Shown piece after piece: positions 50,403-60,199 of a stretch of DNA of 64,000 nucleotides (position 1 is its first letter; each line of letters starts with the position of its first letter). The translations under genes were made by a program, and so were the position numbers. Under the pieces are notes generated by a model. The model was not told the origin of the DNA, made no database searches, and worked only from the letters and a program-made list of their open reading frames with translations. The DNA lies in the NCBI GenBank assembly GCA_963844655.1, contig CAWJPA010000003.1:434001-498000 (forward strand), read 5' to 3'. Source of the stretch: JASHPR01 sp963844655 (GTDB lineage: Bacteria; Actinomycetota; Actinomycetes; Streptosporangiales; Streptosporangiaceae).

Positions 50403-51718
50403 CCAGCTGGCGTCAGCTGCTTGAGCGGCCGGGCGACCGGCCAGTGCGGCTGCGTCACGGCCTCAGCCGGGCCGGTGGTGTCCGGCCCGACCAGCTCGTT
50501 CGCCGTCACCCCCGCGTCCGGTGACGCCGCAGGATCCCTGGCCACCGGGCAGGCCATGCACCGGGGACCGCCCCGGTGGCTGCCCAGCTCGCTGGCGGGG
50601 ACCCGGATGACCTGAATCCCGGCCGCCTCGAGCCTGGCGTTGGTCTCGATGTTCCGTTCCTGGCAGACGGCCAGGCCGCGGTCGATGGCCAGCGCGTTGC
50701 TGCCGTCGTCCCACTGCCGCCTCGGCGCGGCGCGCGGGTCAAGGCCGGTCTCGATGACCTTCAGCCGGTCGATGCCCATGGCCTGCGCGGCCGCCTCAAG
50801 GAACGGCTGCGGGCGGGATACCCGCATGCCGTCGGCGAGCGGCGTGATGGTGTGCGCGTTGAGGGTGAACGCGAGCCGGGGGTTCATGACCACGGTGTCC
50901 ACGTCGACCAGAGTGCAGACCGTGTCCAGGTGCGGGGCGGTGCCGTGCTGCTCGAGCGGCACGGCCAGCACCGTGTGCGCCAGCCCGGCGTCGAACACCC
51001 GGCGGGCGAGCCGCTCCACCCCGGCCGAGGTGGTCCGCCCGCCCACGCCCACGGCGATCACGCTCGGCGCCAGCAGCAGCACGTCCCCGCCCTCGACGTG
51101 CTCGAGCCCCGGGCCGTAGAGGCACTTGGTGCCCGCGAACCTGGGATGGTACCCGTAGATCACCCCGAGCAGCTCGGACTCCCGGCGCCGTCCCGGCGCG
51201 GCGGGGCTGGTCACCGCGACCCGGTCGCTGATCCAGACGCTGGAGTCCCTGGTGAACATCAGGTTCGGCAGCGGGTCGACCACGAAGTCATGCCGGTCGA
51301 GCAGCTCGAAGACCACCCCCCGGCCAATCCGCAGCTCGTCGGGGGTCAGGCCCGCGATCAGGACCTGGCCGAGCGCCTCGGGATCCAGCCCGTCGAGATG
51401 GCTGCGGACCTGCTCGGAGAGCTCGTCGCCGAGCGCGGCGCTGGCCAGCACCGAGGCGATCGCCTCTTCCCGGGCCGGGGCGTACTCGAGGGCGTCCTGG
51501 AGCAGTTCTGTCACGTAGAGGACTTCGACATCGTGGTCGCGGAGCACGCGCGCCAGGGTGTCGTGTTCCTGCTGGGCCCGGCCGACCCAGGGCAGCCCGT
51601 CGAACAGCAGCCGGTCGACCGTGCGCGGGGTGATCCTCCGCAGTTCCAGGCCCGGACGGTGGACCAGCACCGTCCTGAGCCTGCCGATCTCGCTGTCCAC
51701 GCCGTGCGTGTGGCTCAC
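50399..51718 (-). CDS. arcA: Arginine deiminase
   Basis: 439 residues from GTG 51718. Converts arginine to citrulline and ammonia, the first step of the ADI pathway. Motifs: LRTVLVHRPGLELRRITP, PNLMFTRDSSVWISDRV, LEHVEGGDVLLLAPSVIAVG and the catalytic Cys in HRGGPRCMACP. It is longer than the usual ~410 residues by a short C-terminal tail (TGPAEAVTQPHWPVARPLKQ). No arcB/arcC is adjacent, so it acts alone or with distant genes. A longer reading frame upstream is Arg/Gly-rich and unlikely. Confidence 0.93.
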   Translation of the reverse strand: MSHTHGVDSEIGRLRTVLVHRPGLELRRITPRTVDRLLFDGLPWVGRAQQEHDTLARVLRDHDVEVLYVTELLQDALEYAPAREEAIASVLASAALGDELSEQVRSHLDGLDPEALGQVLIAGLTPDELRIGRGVVFELLDRHDFVVDPLPNLMFTRDSSVWISDRVAVTSPAAPGRRRESELLGVIYGYHPRFAGTKCLYGPGLEHVEGGDVLLLAPSVIAVGVGGRTTSAGVERLARRVFDAGLAHTVLAVPLEQHGTAPHLDTVCTLVDVDTVVMNPRLAFTLNAHTITPLADGMRVSRPQPFLEAAAQAMGIDRLKVIETGLDPRAAPRRQWDDGSNALAIDRGLAVCQERNIETNARLEAAGIQVIRVPASELGSHRGGPRCMACPVARDPAASPDAGVTANELVGPDTTGPAEAVTQPHWPVARPLKQLTPAG

Positions 51719-51853
51719 GTATCCCCCCGAGTCCCGCGCCCCCGCGCGATTCCCCCGCAGTCCCGCGCCCCCGCGCGATCGACCCCTGGAAGGGATTATC
51801 ACCAGTTCCCGGACTGATTACGCATGCCGGAAGGTCTTAGCGTTATCAAGTGC

Positions 51854-52276
51854 TCACTGTGGGTAAGCAACGGCGCCGCTGGCCACCGGGGCCGGGACGA
51901 CCGCCCAGACGGTCAGCCCGCAGTCGCCTGTCCGCACCCCCCAGCGGCGCGACAGCTGGTCAATGATGCTGAGGCCGCGACCGCCCAGCGAGGAGACAGG
52001 CACCTGCGGCTGGCGCGGGCGGGTCGGGCTGCCGCCGTCGCTCACCGCGACTTCGACACAGTCTCCGGCGACGACCCAGCTCGCCTGAAGCCACGAGCCG
52101 GGCAGCGGGCTGGCGTGGCGGATGGCGTTGCTGAGCAGCTCGCTGATCACGAGGGCCGCGTCACTGACCGCGGCGTCGAAAACGCCGGCCGCGAGCAGCT
52201 CCTCGGTGAGGCGGCGCCGCGCCACCGCGACGCTGGCAGGCGCGGCGGGCAGGAGCACGATGCTCGACCGACTCAC
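51854..52276 (-). CDS. RsbW-like anti-sigma kinase (HATPase)
   Basis: About 135-140 residues; the start is uncertain (GTG 52276 overlaps the AAGGAGG, GTG 52258 is far from it). The Bergerat ATP-binding fold is clear: ALVISELLSNAIRHASPLPG (N box), EVAVSDGGSPTRP (G1-like) and SSLGGRGLSIIDQLSRRWGV (G2). Such proteins bind sigma factors and phosphorylate STAS antagonists, like the one at 49234. No sigma gene is next to it. Confidence 0.82.
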   Translation of the reverse strand: MSRSSIVLLPAAPASVAVARRRLTEELLAAGVFDAAVSDAALVISELLSNAIRHASPLPGSWLQASWVVAGDCVEVAVSDGGSPTRPRQPQVPVSSLGGRGLSIIDQLSRRWGVRTGDCGLTVWAVVPAPVASGAVAYPQ

Positions 52277-52435
52277 CTCCTTCAGGTCTGCCCCGATGCC
52301 CGGCGTGAGAGACCGCTTCGAGCGAAATGCCCAGCTCAGCAGCCTCGGAAACCGGCCTGGGGCGACCCGGTGACCCGGCCCAGGCGGCGCCGGCAGACAG
52401 CGAGCTGGCCGCGTCGCGCCTGGGCAGCCGATATC

Positions 52436-54484
52436 ATGGGCGACTCCGCAGCGCGGGTGGGCCCTGCTCGTCATGTACGGCGACCCGGTCGGCGCTGGGC
52501 AGACGCTGGACAGGTGAGCCCCTATGAACGGAGCAGGCCGCTGAACGGAGCAGGCCGTGCCGGCAGCGGCCAGCTGAATCCCGCCGACCCGGGCCAGACC
52601 CGGGCCGAGAGTCAGCCGACCGGCCCTCCCGGCGCCGACGCTCAGGGGGGCCGCCTGCGGACCGCTGTCTCGCACCCGGCGCTGCGGCACCTGGTCCTGC
52701 TCGCCGTGTACCTGGGCGCCGGGATCGCGGCGACCTGGCCGCTCACGGCGTACCTGGTCCAGTCCCAGCTGCCCCGCACCCGGGACGTGGCCAGCTACGT
52801 CTGGGACCTGTGGTGGACCGCGCACCAGGTCGTGCACCTCGCCAACCCGTGGTTCACCGACCACATGGCCGCCCCGGTGGGCATCCAGCTCGCCTTCAAC
52901 ACCACCATGCCGCTGGCCGGCCTGGTGATGGCCCCGGTGACGCTGGCGTTCGGCCCGTCGGCCGCGTACAGCCTGCTCAGCATCGTCACCCCCGGGCTGC
53001 TGTGCTACGTGATGTACCGGGCCGCCCGGCTGTGGCTGAACGAGACCGGCGCGATCGCCGCCGGGGCGTTCTTCGGCCTGTCCTCGATGCTGGCCTGGCA
53101 GGACTGGTACCACCTCAACATCGCGGTCGGCAGCCTGTTCCTGCCGATGACGCTGGAGGCTGTGGTCCGGCTGCGGCGGCGCCCGGGGCTGCGGCAGGGC
53201 GTGATCCTCGGGATCGTGCTCGGCGCCAGCGTCCTGGTCAACCAGGAATCGACCGTGCTGGCCCTGATCCTGACCGCCCTGGGCCTGCTGCCCTGGCTGG
53301 TGCGGCATCCTTCTGTCGCCAGGCTGCGGGGGCTCGCCCTCGCCGCCGGGGTCGCCTTCGTGGTCGCCAGCCCGCAGCTGATCGCGATGGTGCAGCAGGC
53401 GCGGGCCGGCGGCGCCAGCGCGGATGCCGGCCTGCTGGCCCTGACCGGCAAGCGCTACGGCGTGGCCATCACCGACCTGTTCGCGCCGGCGCAGCGGGTT
53501 ACCCACTTCGGCCTGGACCAGTTCGCGGCCGCATCGTCCACGGTGAACCACATCGGCGAGCAGATGCCCATGTTCGGCCTGCTGCTGAGCGCGCTGGCCG
53601 TGGCCGGCCTGGCCGTGCGCTGGCGCCGGCGCAGCGCCTGGCTGCTGGCCGCGCTCTGGCTCGGCTGCGCGTGGCTGACGCTCGGCGCCACGCTGTACAT
53701 CAACCGGTTCCAGCACGTGGCGTTCTCACAGACCTGGCACGGCGTGGTGGTGTCGCCGGTCATGCCGTACACCTGGCTGATGCGGATCCCCGGGCTGTCC
53801 GCGTTCCGGGAGGCCGACCGGTTCGCCCTGCTCGGGCTGGTGGGAGCGGCTTTGCTGGCCGGCAGCGCGGTGGACTGGCTCCGCCGCCACGCCTGGCCGG
53901 TGATCGCCGTGGTGGCCGCGCTCGCCGTGCTGGAGGCCGGCTGGTCGGGCAGCGGCCTGCGGACCATGCCCACCACGCTCGCGGCCCTGGACCGCCCGAT
54001 CATCGCCGACCACTCTGGGTCCGTCGTCCTGGACGTCCCGTTCGGCCTGCGCGGCGGGATCCCCGAGTACGGGCTCCAGTTCCCGGCCCGGGCCCTGCTG
54101 CTGGCCACCGAGGACGGCCACCCCCGGTCGATCTCCTACACGTCCTGGGTGCCGGCCCGCACCATCAAGGGCATCACCAGCCACGCGTTCTACACCGTGC
54201 TGGTCCAGGCCCAGCACGCGATCCCGATCGCGCCCAACGTGCCCTGCTGGGCCGGCTGCCCGATGCTGCCGGACTTCTCGGCCCCGCTCACCTCCAAGCT
54301 GGGCCGCAACCAAATCACCCCGGCGCAGCTGGCCGCGGCCAGGCGGGACGTGCACAGCCTGAACATCGGCTGGGTGCTGGTGTGGAAGGGGAACCCGGTG
54401 GTCACCCGCTACCTGGCCGCGACCGGCTTCCGTCTCGCCTACCGGGCGGACGGCGCCACCGTGTACCGGCCCGCGGCCCGGTAG
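52436..54484 (+). CDS. Large integral membrane protein, GT-C glycosyltransferase-like
   Basis: 682 residues from ATG 52436; GTG 52514 is a possible later start. About 11 membrane segments follow a ~75-residue polar N-terminus. The first lumenal loop (SQLPRTRDVASYVWDLWW.., WFTDHMAAPVGIQLAF) holds acidic residues as in GT-C enzymes. A C-terminal ~200-residue extracytoplasmic part (IIADHSGSVVLDVPFGLRGG, GYG-like turns, TPAQLAAARRDVHSLNIGWV) follows. It probably transfers a sugar from a polyprenyl donor to an envelope glycan, but the family is not named with certainty. Confidence 0.7.
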   Translation: MGDSAARVGPARHVRRPGRRWADAGQVSPYERSRPLNGAGRAGSGQLNPADPGQTRAESQPTGPPGADAQGGRLRTAVSHPALRHLVLLAVYLGAGIAATWPLTAYLVQSQLPRTRDVASYVWDLWWTAHQVVHLANPWFTDHMAAPVGIQLAFNTTMPLAGLVMAPVTLAFGPSAAYSLLSIVTPGLLCYVMYRAARLWLNETGAIAAGAFFGLSSMLAWQDWYHLNIAVGSLFLPMTLEAVVRLRRRPGLRQGVILGIVLGASVLVNQESTVLALILTALGLLPWLVRHPSVARLRGLALAAGVAFVVASPQLIAMVQQARAGGASADAGLLALTGKRYGVAITDLFAPAQRVTHFGLDQFAAASSTVNHIGEQMPMFGLLLSALAVAGLAVRWRRRSAWLLAALWLGCAWLTLGATLYINRFQHVAFSQTWHGVVVSPVMPYTWLMRIPGLSAFREADRFALLGLVGAALLAGSAVDWLRRHAWPVIAVVAALAVLEAGWSGSGLRTMPTTLAALDRPIIADHSGSVVLDVPFGLRGGIPEYGLQFPARALLLATEDGHPRSISYTSWVPARTIKGITSHAFYTVLVQAQHAIPIAPNVPCWAGCPMLPDFSAPLTSKLGRNQITPAQLAAARRDVHSLNIGWVLVWKGNPVVTRYLAATGFRLAYRADGATVYRPAAR

Positions 54485-54545
54485 CGGCCGGTTGCCCGCC
54501 ACCGACCGCCGCGGTCAGGTGCCTGCCCGGTCCCGGGCGGGCGCC

Positions 54546-55121
54546 TCAGCCGGCGTCGTCTCCGGGCGGCGGGGTCCCGGCCGTGGCCTGCGGCCCCGTG
54601 CCCGCCGCGGTCGCGTCGCCCAGCAGGCCCTCGGCCGCCAGGCCGCGCACCAGGCCCCGCAGGCCGGCGGACAGCCCGGCCCGCTCCTCGGTGGACAGGG
54701 CGGCCACGATCCTGGCCTGCCGGGAGTGCCAGGCGGTCCACACCCGGGCCGCCACCTCGCCGCCCGCCGGCGTCAGGTACAGCCGCACGTAGCGCTGGTT
54801 GCCCTCGTCCCGGCCGCGCCGGATCCAGCCCTTGCGCTCCAGGCCCGCGGCCAGGCGGCTCACCGTGCTCTTTTCCAGGCCGAGCAGGCCGGCCAGCTCG
54901 CCCTGGGCGATGCCGCGCGCCGTGACCAGCTCGATCAGCGCCCGCGCCTCGGAACCGGACAGCTGCGGGAGGCCGGCCGGGCCCGGGTCGGATCCGTTCG
55001 AGCCGCCGCCGGGGCCGCTGGCCTCACCGGCGGCGGCACCATCACCGGGCGCAGGAGTCACCACCCGCAGCAGCTGGGTAAGAAGCCGCTCGAGTTCGGC
55101 GTCGTCCGGTGCGTTGCTCAC
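54546..55121 (-). CDS. MarR-family transcriptional regulator
   Basis: 191 residues from GTG 55121; an in-frame ATG at 55142 is the alternative. Winged helix at ~75-135: ELAGLLGLEKSTVSRLAAGL (recognition helix), then RKGWIRRGRDEGNQRYVRLY (wing). The last helices (AGLSAGLRGLVRGLAAEGLL) mediate dimerisation. The first ~30 and the middle residues (PGDGAAAGEASGPGGGSNG) are low complexity. It is divergent from the ABC transporter operon and very probably represses it through the ACAAC/GTTGT sites between them. Confidence 0.88.
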   Translation of the reverse strand: MSNAPDDAELERLLTQLLRVVTPAPGDGAAAGEASGPGGGSNGSDPGPAGLPQLSGSEARALIELVTARGIAQGELAGLLGLEKSTVSRLAAGLERKGWIRRGRDEGNQRYVRLYLTPAGGEVAARVWTAWHSRQARIVAALSTEERAGLSAGLRGLVRGLAAEGLLGDATAAGTGPQATAGTPPPGDDAG

Positions 55122-55122
55122 A

Positions 55123-55188
55123 ACAACAGTTGTACCGCACAACCGTGGGGGTGGTACAGTCGCGGCGTGACAGTTGCCCCGTACAACT
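55123..55188. promoter_or_regulatory. Operator cluster between marR and the ABC exporter
   Basis: ACAACAGTTGT (55123-55133), GTTGT-ACCGC-ACAAC (55129-55143) and AGTTG-CCCCGT-ACAACT (55172-55188) are inverted repeats with the same ACAAC/GTTGT half-site. They overlap the marR start and precede the transporter start, a typical arrangement for dual repression by a MarR dimer. Confidence 0.6.
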
Positions 55189-55237
55189 CACTGTGCCCGG
55201 AACGCAGGACCGGGTGTCTGGCCATGGGCCCGGCGAC

Positions 55238-56315
55238 GTGAGCAACGAACGCCGCCCGAGCAACGAACGGCGCCTGAGCGCCCCCGGCCGCCTGGCCGCT
55301 GGTGAGAACCTCGTGCCCGGCGGGGTCGCGACCGCCGAACTGCCCGACGAGCCGCTGCCCGACTACGCCGCCAGGTACGGCCTGCGGCCGAGCGCCGCCC
55401 GGCGGGCCGTGCCGGCCTACCTGCGCCAGCTCTGGCGGCGGCGCAGCTTCATCCTGGCCTTCGCCACCGCGCGCAACATCGCGATGTACACCGAGGCCAG
55501 GCTCGGCCAGCTGTGGCAAATCCTGACCCCACTGCTGAACGCAGGAGTGTACTTCCTGGTCTTCGGCCTGCTGCTGCACGTCAACCGGGGCGTCCCGAAC
55601 TATCTGGCGTTCCTGGTCACCGGCGTGTTCGTGTTCAACTTCACGCAGCGGGCCTTCATCCAGGCTTCGACCGTGGTCACCAACAACCTGTCGCTGATCC
55701 GGGCCCTGCAGTTCCCCCGGGCCGCGCTGCCGCTGGCCTACGTCATCGTCGAGCTGCAGCAGATGCTGCTGTCGATGGTCGTGCTCGCCGTCATCGTGGT
55801 GGCCACCGGGGAGCCGATCACCTGGTACTGGGTGCTGGCCATCCCGGCGCTGCTGCTGCAGACGATCTTCAACGTCGGCGTCGGGCTGTTCGTCGCGCGG
55901 CTCGGCTCCCAGGTCGACGACTTCAGCCAGCTGCTGCCGTTCCTGCTGCGCACCTGGATGTACGTGTCCGGAGTGCTGTTCAACATCGGCACGCTGAGCC
56001 TGCGCTCGCACCGCTGGATCGTGATAGCGCTGCAGCTGAACCCGGCCGCGCTGTACATCACGCTGGTCAGGAACGCACTGCTGCTGACCCAGCGGGAGAG
56101 CACTCCCGGCTCGAAGCCATACAACGCCCGGCTGTGCGCGCAGTGGGTCACGCTCGGGCACAAGGTGGGCGCCCCGGCGAAGTATCAGATGGACAGCGCG
56201 TACTGCCACTACTACGCCAACCCGGACCACTTCTGGTACTTCGCCATAGGCTGGGCGGCAGTCGCCATCGTGGTCGGGTTCTTCTTCTTCTGGCGATCGG
56301 AGGCGAAGTACGGCC

Positions 56316-56323
<8 letters not shown>
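55238..56323 (+). CDS. ABC-2 type exporter permease (Wzm/TagG-like)
   Basis: 361 residues from GTG 55238 (GTG 55214 also possible). After ~75 polar residues come six membrane segments, with ATARNIAMYTEARLGQLWQI before the first and AFIQASTVVTNNLSLIRALQ with PRAALPLAYVIVELQQMLLS after it, the typical ABC-2 layout. It pairs with the ATPase at 56316 (8-bp overlap) to export a polysaccharide or teichoic-acid-like polymer. A loop near residues 300-335 (TPGSKPYNARLCAQWVTLGH) is unusually long. Control is probably by the divergent MarR protein. Confidence 0.85.
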
Positions 56324-57131
<808 letters not shown>

Positions 57132-57213
57132 TGTGCTAGCCGCGACGGCCGGCCGGAGGCTGGCCCGAGCGGATAGGACGCGGGGGGTCTGGGGGGTCGT
57201 CCCCCGAGGCAAC

Positions 57214-59145
57214 TCAGCCAGGCAGGACCGCCGCCGGGGCGGTAGGCGGATGCGCCGTGATCGCTTCCTGCTGGCTCGCGCGGCGCAGCACCAGCCGCAT
57301 GAGCGTGCCGCTGCCGTCATGGTCGCCGACCGCGACCTCGCCGCCCTGGGCCAGGGCCAGCTGGCGCACGATGTAGAGCCCCAGGCCGATGCCGCCGAAC
57401 CGGCGGCGGTCGCCGGTCTCGCCCTGCACGAACCGCTCGAAGACCCGCTCCCGGTCCGCGGGCGGGATGCCGATCCCCTCGTCCTCGACCGTGATCTCGA
57501 TCTGGTCGCCGGCCTCCCTGGCCCGCACGGTCACTGCCCCGCCGTCGGGTGAGTACTTGAACGCGTTCTCGATGAGCTGGCCGACGATGATGTCGGTCGC
57601 CGTTGGGTCGCCGTAAGCCAGCGGCAGACCGTCAGGGACGTCGGCCGTGAGCGTGTGCTTCTCGGACAGCGGGCGGAACGCAACCGTGGCCCCGCGCAGC
57701 AGCTTGGCCAGATCGAACGGCGCGTTGGTCACCGCCAGCTGGTCCGCGCCGGCCCGGGAGCCGAGCAGCAGCTGCTCGACCAGCTTGGCCAGGCCGCCCG
57801 CCCGGTCCGCAATCGTCTGCACCGCGCTGCGCCGCTCGGCGTCATTCAGCTTTTCCCAGCGGCTCGCCAGCGTGCTCGCGAACCCCTGCACCACGGTGAT
57901 CGGGGTGCGCAACTCGTGGCTGGTGGTGGCCAGGAACAGGTCCTTGGCCTCCTCAAGCTCTTTGGCCGCGGTCACGTCACGGAAGTCGACCACCTGCTCA
58001 TCGCGGTCCTCCAGGCCGGCACACAGCACGTCCAGCCAGCGGCCGCTGTCGAGCCTGTGGGTCAGCTTGGCGCCGGGCTGGGGGACCGGGAACGGCGGCG
58101 GCTTGCCCACGGCGTCGGTGACCGAAACCCCGGTGAGGCGGTGCGCCGACGGGTTCCACTGCCGGACCAGGCCGTCGGCGTCGAGCACCGCGATGCCGTC
58201 GGCGCTGGCGTCGATCACAGCGCGCGCGTGCGCCCGTTGCCGCACCACTTCCTCGTACGCGGTGACGTTGGACAGGGCGACGCTCGCGTGCCCGGCCAGC
58301 AGCTCCAGCAGCTCCAGCTCCATGTGGCCGACCTTGCGCCTGCTGTACAGGGCGTACAGGGCGCCGTAGGGCCGGCCTCCCACGTGCGACAGGCTCAGCG
58401 TGACCGTGTGCAGCCCGGGCAGGGCCGCCCAGATCGTGTCGTCGAAGCTGCCCGCCTCGCTGGTGGCCATCATCACCGTCTTGCCGGACCGCATCAGCTC
58501 GCCGACCGTGCTCGTGGCCAGGTCCGCGGTGCGCCCGCGCAGGCCCGACGGCAGCCCGTCCATGCTGACCAGGCGCAGCCGGTCTCTCTCGATGAGCACG
58601 AACCCGCCGGCGTCCGCCCTGGTCAGCTCCCGCAGCGCGGCCGCGATCCGGTCGAGCACAGCCGACAGCTCCAGCTGCGCGTTCATGTCCGCGACTACGT
58701 CGCCAAGCCGCCGCACGACCCGGGCCCGCTCGGCCATGTAGTGCTTGACCGCCTCGTCGCCCGCGGTCTGGTGGCAGACGCTGACCCAGCCGGTCGTCTT
58801 CCCCGCGCTGTTGACCAGGGCGCTGGTGTCGATTCGCAGGTCGAGCAGGGTCCCGTCCTTGCGGATCCGGCGGGTGGCGAACGAGACCTGGCCACCTGAG
58901 GCCACGTGCTCGAGCACCGCATTGTGCTCGGCCTGCAGCTCAGCCGGGATAAACGCGAGCTCAAGGCCGACGACCTCGGACGCGGTCCAGCCAAACAGGC
59001 GCTCAGCGGCCGGGTTCCACAACATGACGGTTCGGTCGATCGCGAACGCGATGATTGCGTCGGCGGCACAGTCGATGACCGCACGCGCAGTAGCGTCAAT
59101 CCGCTCCCGATCACGCCCGGTTGCCACCGCCAGCTTCAGGGCCAC
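57214..59145 (-). CDS. PAS-GAF-PAS histidine kinase
   Basis: 643 residues from ATG 59145. First PAS at ~20-125 (DAIIAFAIDRTVMLWNPAAE, RLFGWTASEVVG), GAF at ~155-305 (ADAGGFVLIERDRLRLVSMD), second PAS at ~310-400 (DGIAVLDADGLVRQWNPSAH). HisKA follows with TSHELRTPITVVQGF (phospho-His), then HATPase (GQLIENAFKYSPDGGAV, EDEGIGIPPADRERVFERF, GGIGLGLYIVRQLA). No membrane segments, so it senses a cytosolic cue. No response regulator is adjacent, so it is an orphan kinase. Confidence 0.9.
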   Translation of the reverse strand: MALKLAVATGRDRERIDATARAVIDCAADAIIAFAIDRTVMLWNPAAERLFGWTASEVVGLELAFIPAELQAEHNAVLEHVASGGQVSFATRRIRKDGTLLDLRIDTSALVNSAGKTTGWVSVCHQTAGDEAVKHYMAERARVVRRLGDVVADMNAQLELSAVLDRIAAALRELTRADAGGFVLIERDRLRLVSMDGLPSGLRGRTADLATSTVGELMRSGKTVMMATSEAGSFDDTIWAALPGLHTVTLSLSHVGGRPYGALYALYSRRKVGHMELELLELLAGHASVALSNVTAYEEVVRQRAHARAVIDASADGIAVLDADGLVRQWNPSAHRLTGVSVTDAVGKPPPFPVPQPGAKLTHRLDSGRWLDVLCAGLEDRDEQVVDFRDVTAAKELEEAKDLFLATTSHELRTPITVVQGFASTLASRWEKLNDAERRSAVQTIADRAGGLAKLVEQLLLGSRAGADQLAVTNAPFDLAKLLRGATVAFRPLSEKHTLTADVPDGLPLAYGDPTATDIIVGQLIENAFKYSPDGGAVTVRAREAGDQIEITVEDEGIGIPPADRERVFERFVQGETGDRRRFGGIGLGLYIVRQLALAQGGEVAVGDHDGSGTLMRLVLRRASQQEAITAHPPTAPAAVLPG

Positions 59146-59688
59146 GATTCATGATCCCACTGCTTGGCGGCGCATGGTCAACAAAATCCGAGGTGACCAC
59201 TGCCTGCGTTAGTCGTCAAGTCACGCAAAGGGGAATAAACTCATATAAATTCGGGCAGTTTCTCACACCATACGGTCAGCCATCTAAGCGGGCTTTGCCT
59301 AATCGTTGCCAAGCGCAGCTTCGGGAAGTATAAAAACTCCGAGAACGATTGCAGACGAAACCATCAAAGTACGGCCGTCTGGCTAGACTCGGATCTGACC
59401 GGTCATCTTGGCCGGCCCAGGATCGCCGAAATTCAGCTGGAACCCGGGCGTGACGGCCATGTGGGCCGTCGGTGGCCCCCGGCTCTCTCCCCCCTAGGAG
59501 CCGGGTCAAGGGTCACGTCCGGTCGCGAGGCCCGCGCCGAGCGGCCGGACGTGACCCGCCAGCTCACGGCCACGGCGCCAGCCGGGCACCGGGCAAACCG
59601 GCCATCGCACATGATGCCGGGACGTCGTGCGGCCGCGGCGCGCACAATCACGGCCGGCCAGGAACCCAGCACGCGGAGCGCACGTCCA
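59146..59688. other. Long intergenic region with a 13-bp inverted repeat
   Basis: 543 bp without a convincing gene. GGGTCACGTCCGG (59510-59522) and CCGGACGTGACCC (59545-59557) form a perfect 13-bp stem with a 22-nt GC-rich loop. It lies upstream of the inhibitor-like lipoprotein and could be a regulatory hairpin or an operator pair. An AT-rich stretch near 59210-59260 may hold a promoter. Confidence 0.5.
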
Positions 59689-60123
59689 ATGGGCATGAGA
59701 CCAGACCTGCTTCGGGCGCGCGCTGGCGCCCGGAACCTCATGATCGCTGCGGCCTGCACCGGCCTGGTCGCGGCGTGCGGCAGCACGGCCGCCCCCGGAG
59801 GCTCGGCGAGCCCCAAACCAGCGCCGAAGGTGTCACTCGACATCAAGGTGACCGGCACCGCGAGCACGGCCAAGCACTGGACGCTGCGCTGCGACCCGGC
59901 CGGCGGCACCCACCCCGACCCCGCGGCCGCCTGCCAGGTGCTGCTCAAGGCCAAGAACCCGTTTGCCCCGGTGCCCAAGGGCATCATGTGCCCGATGATC
60001 ATCGCGGGCGCGAAGCGGGCCGTCGTCAAGGGCACCTACTTCGGCAAGCACGTCGACACCACCTTCACCCAGGGCGGGTGCCAGCTGGCCCGCTGGACCA
60101 GGATCGGGCAGATCTTCAACTGA
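59689..60123 (+). CDS. Subtilisin-inhibitor-like (SSI) lipoprotein
   Basis: 144 residues from ATG 59689 (ATG 59695 also possible). Signal peptide with lipobox LVAAC, so a lipid anchor is likely. The mature part matches the SSI fold: LRCDPAGGTHPDPAAACQVL, then GIMCPMIIAGAKRAVVKGTY and TTFTQGGCQLARW. The four Cys fit the two SSI disulfides. In SSI the reactive bond follows Met in MCPMV; here MCPMI gives P1 = Met, predicting inhibition of subtilisin/chymotrypsin-like proteases. The usual SSI is secreted rather than lipid-anchored. Confidence 0.82.
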   Translation: MGMRPDLLRARAGARNLMIAAACTGLVAACGSTAAPGGSASPKPAPKVSLDIKVTGTASTAKHWTLRCDPAGGTHPDPAAACQVLLKAKNPFAPVPKGIMCPMIIAGAKRAVVKGTYFGKHVDTTFTQGGCQLARWTRIGQIFN

Positions 60124-60136
60124 GCGCAGGGCCCGT

Positions 60137-60166
60137 CCCGGCGCGCGGCGCGAGCGGCGCGCCGGG
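60137..60166. terminator. Bidirectional stem-loop between the inhibitor and glycosylase genes
   Basis: CCCGGCGCGC (60137-60146), 10-nt loop, GCGCGCCGGG (60157-60166), between convergent stops at 60123 and 60200. Confidence 0.75.
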
Positions 60167-60199
60167 CGGCGGCGCGCCCGGGAGGCCCCGGCCTGGCCG

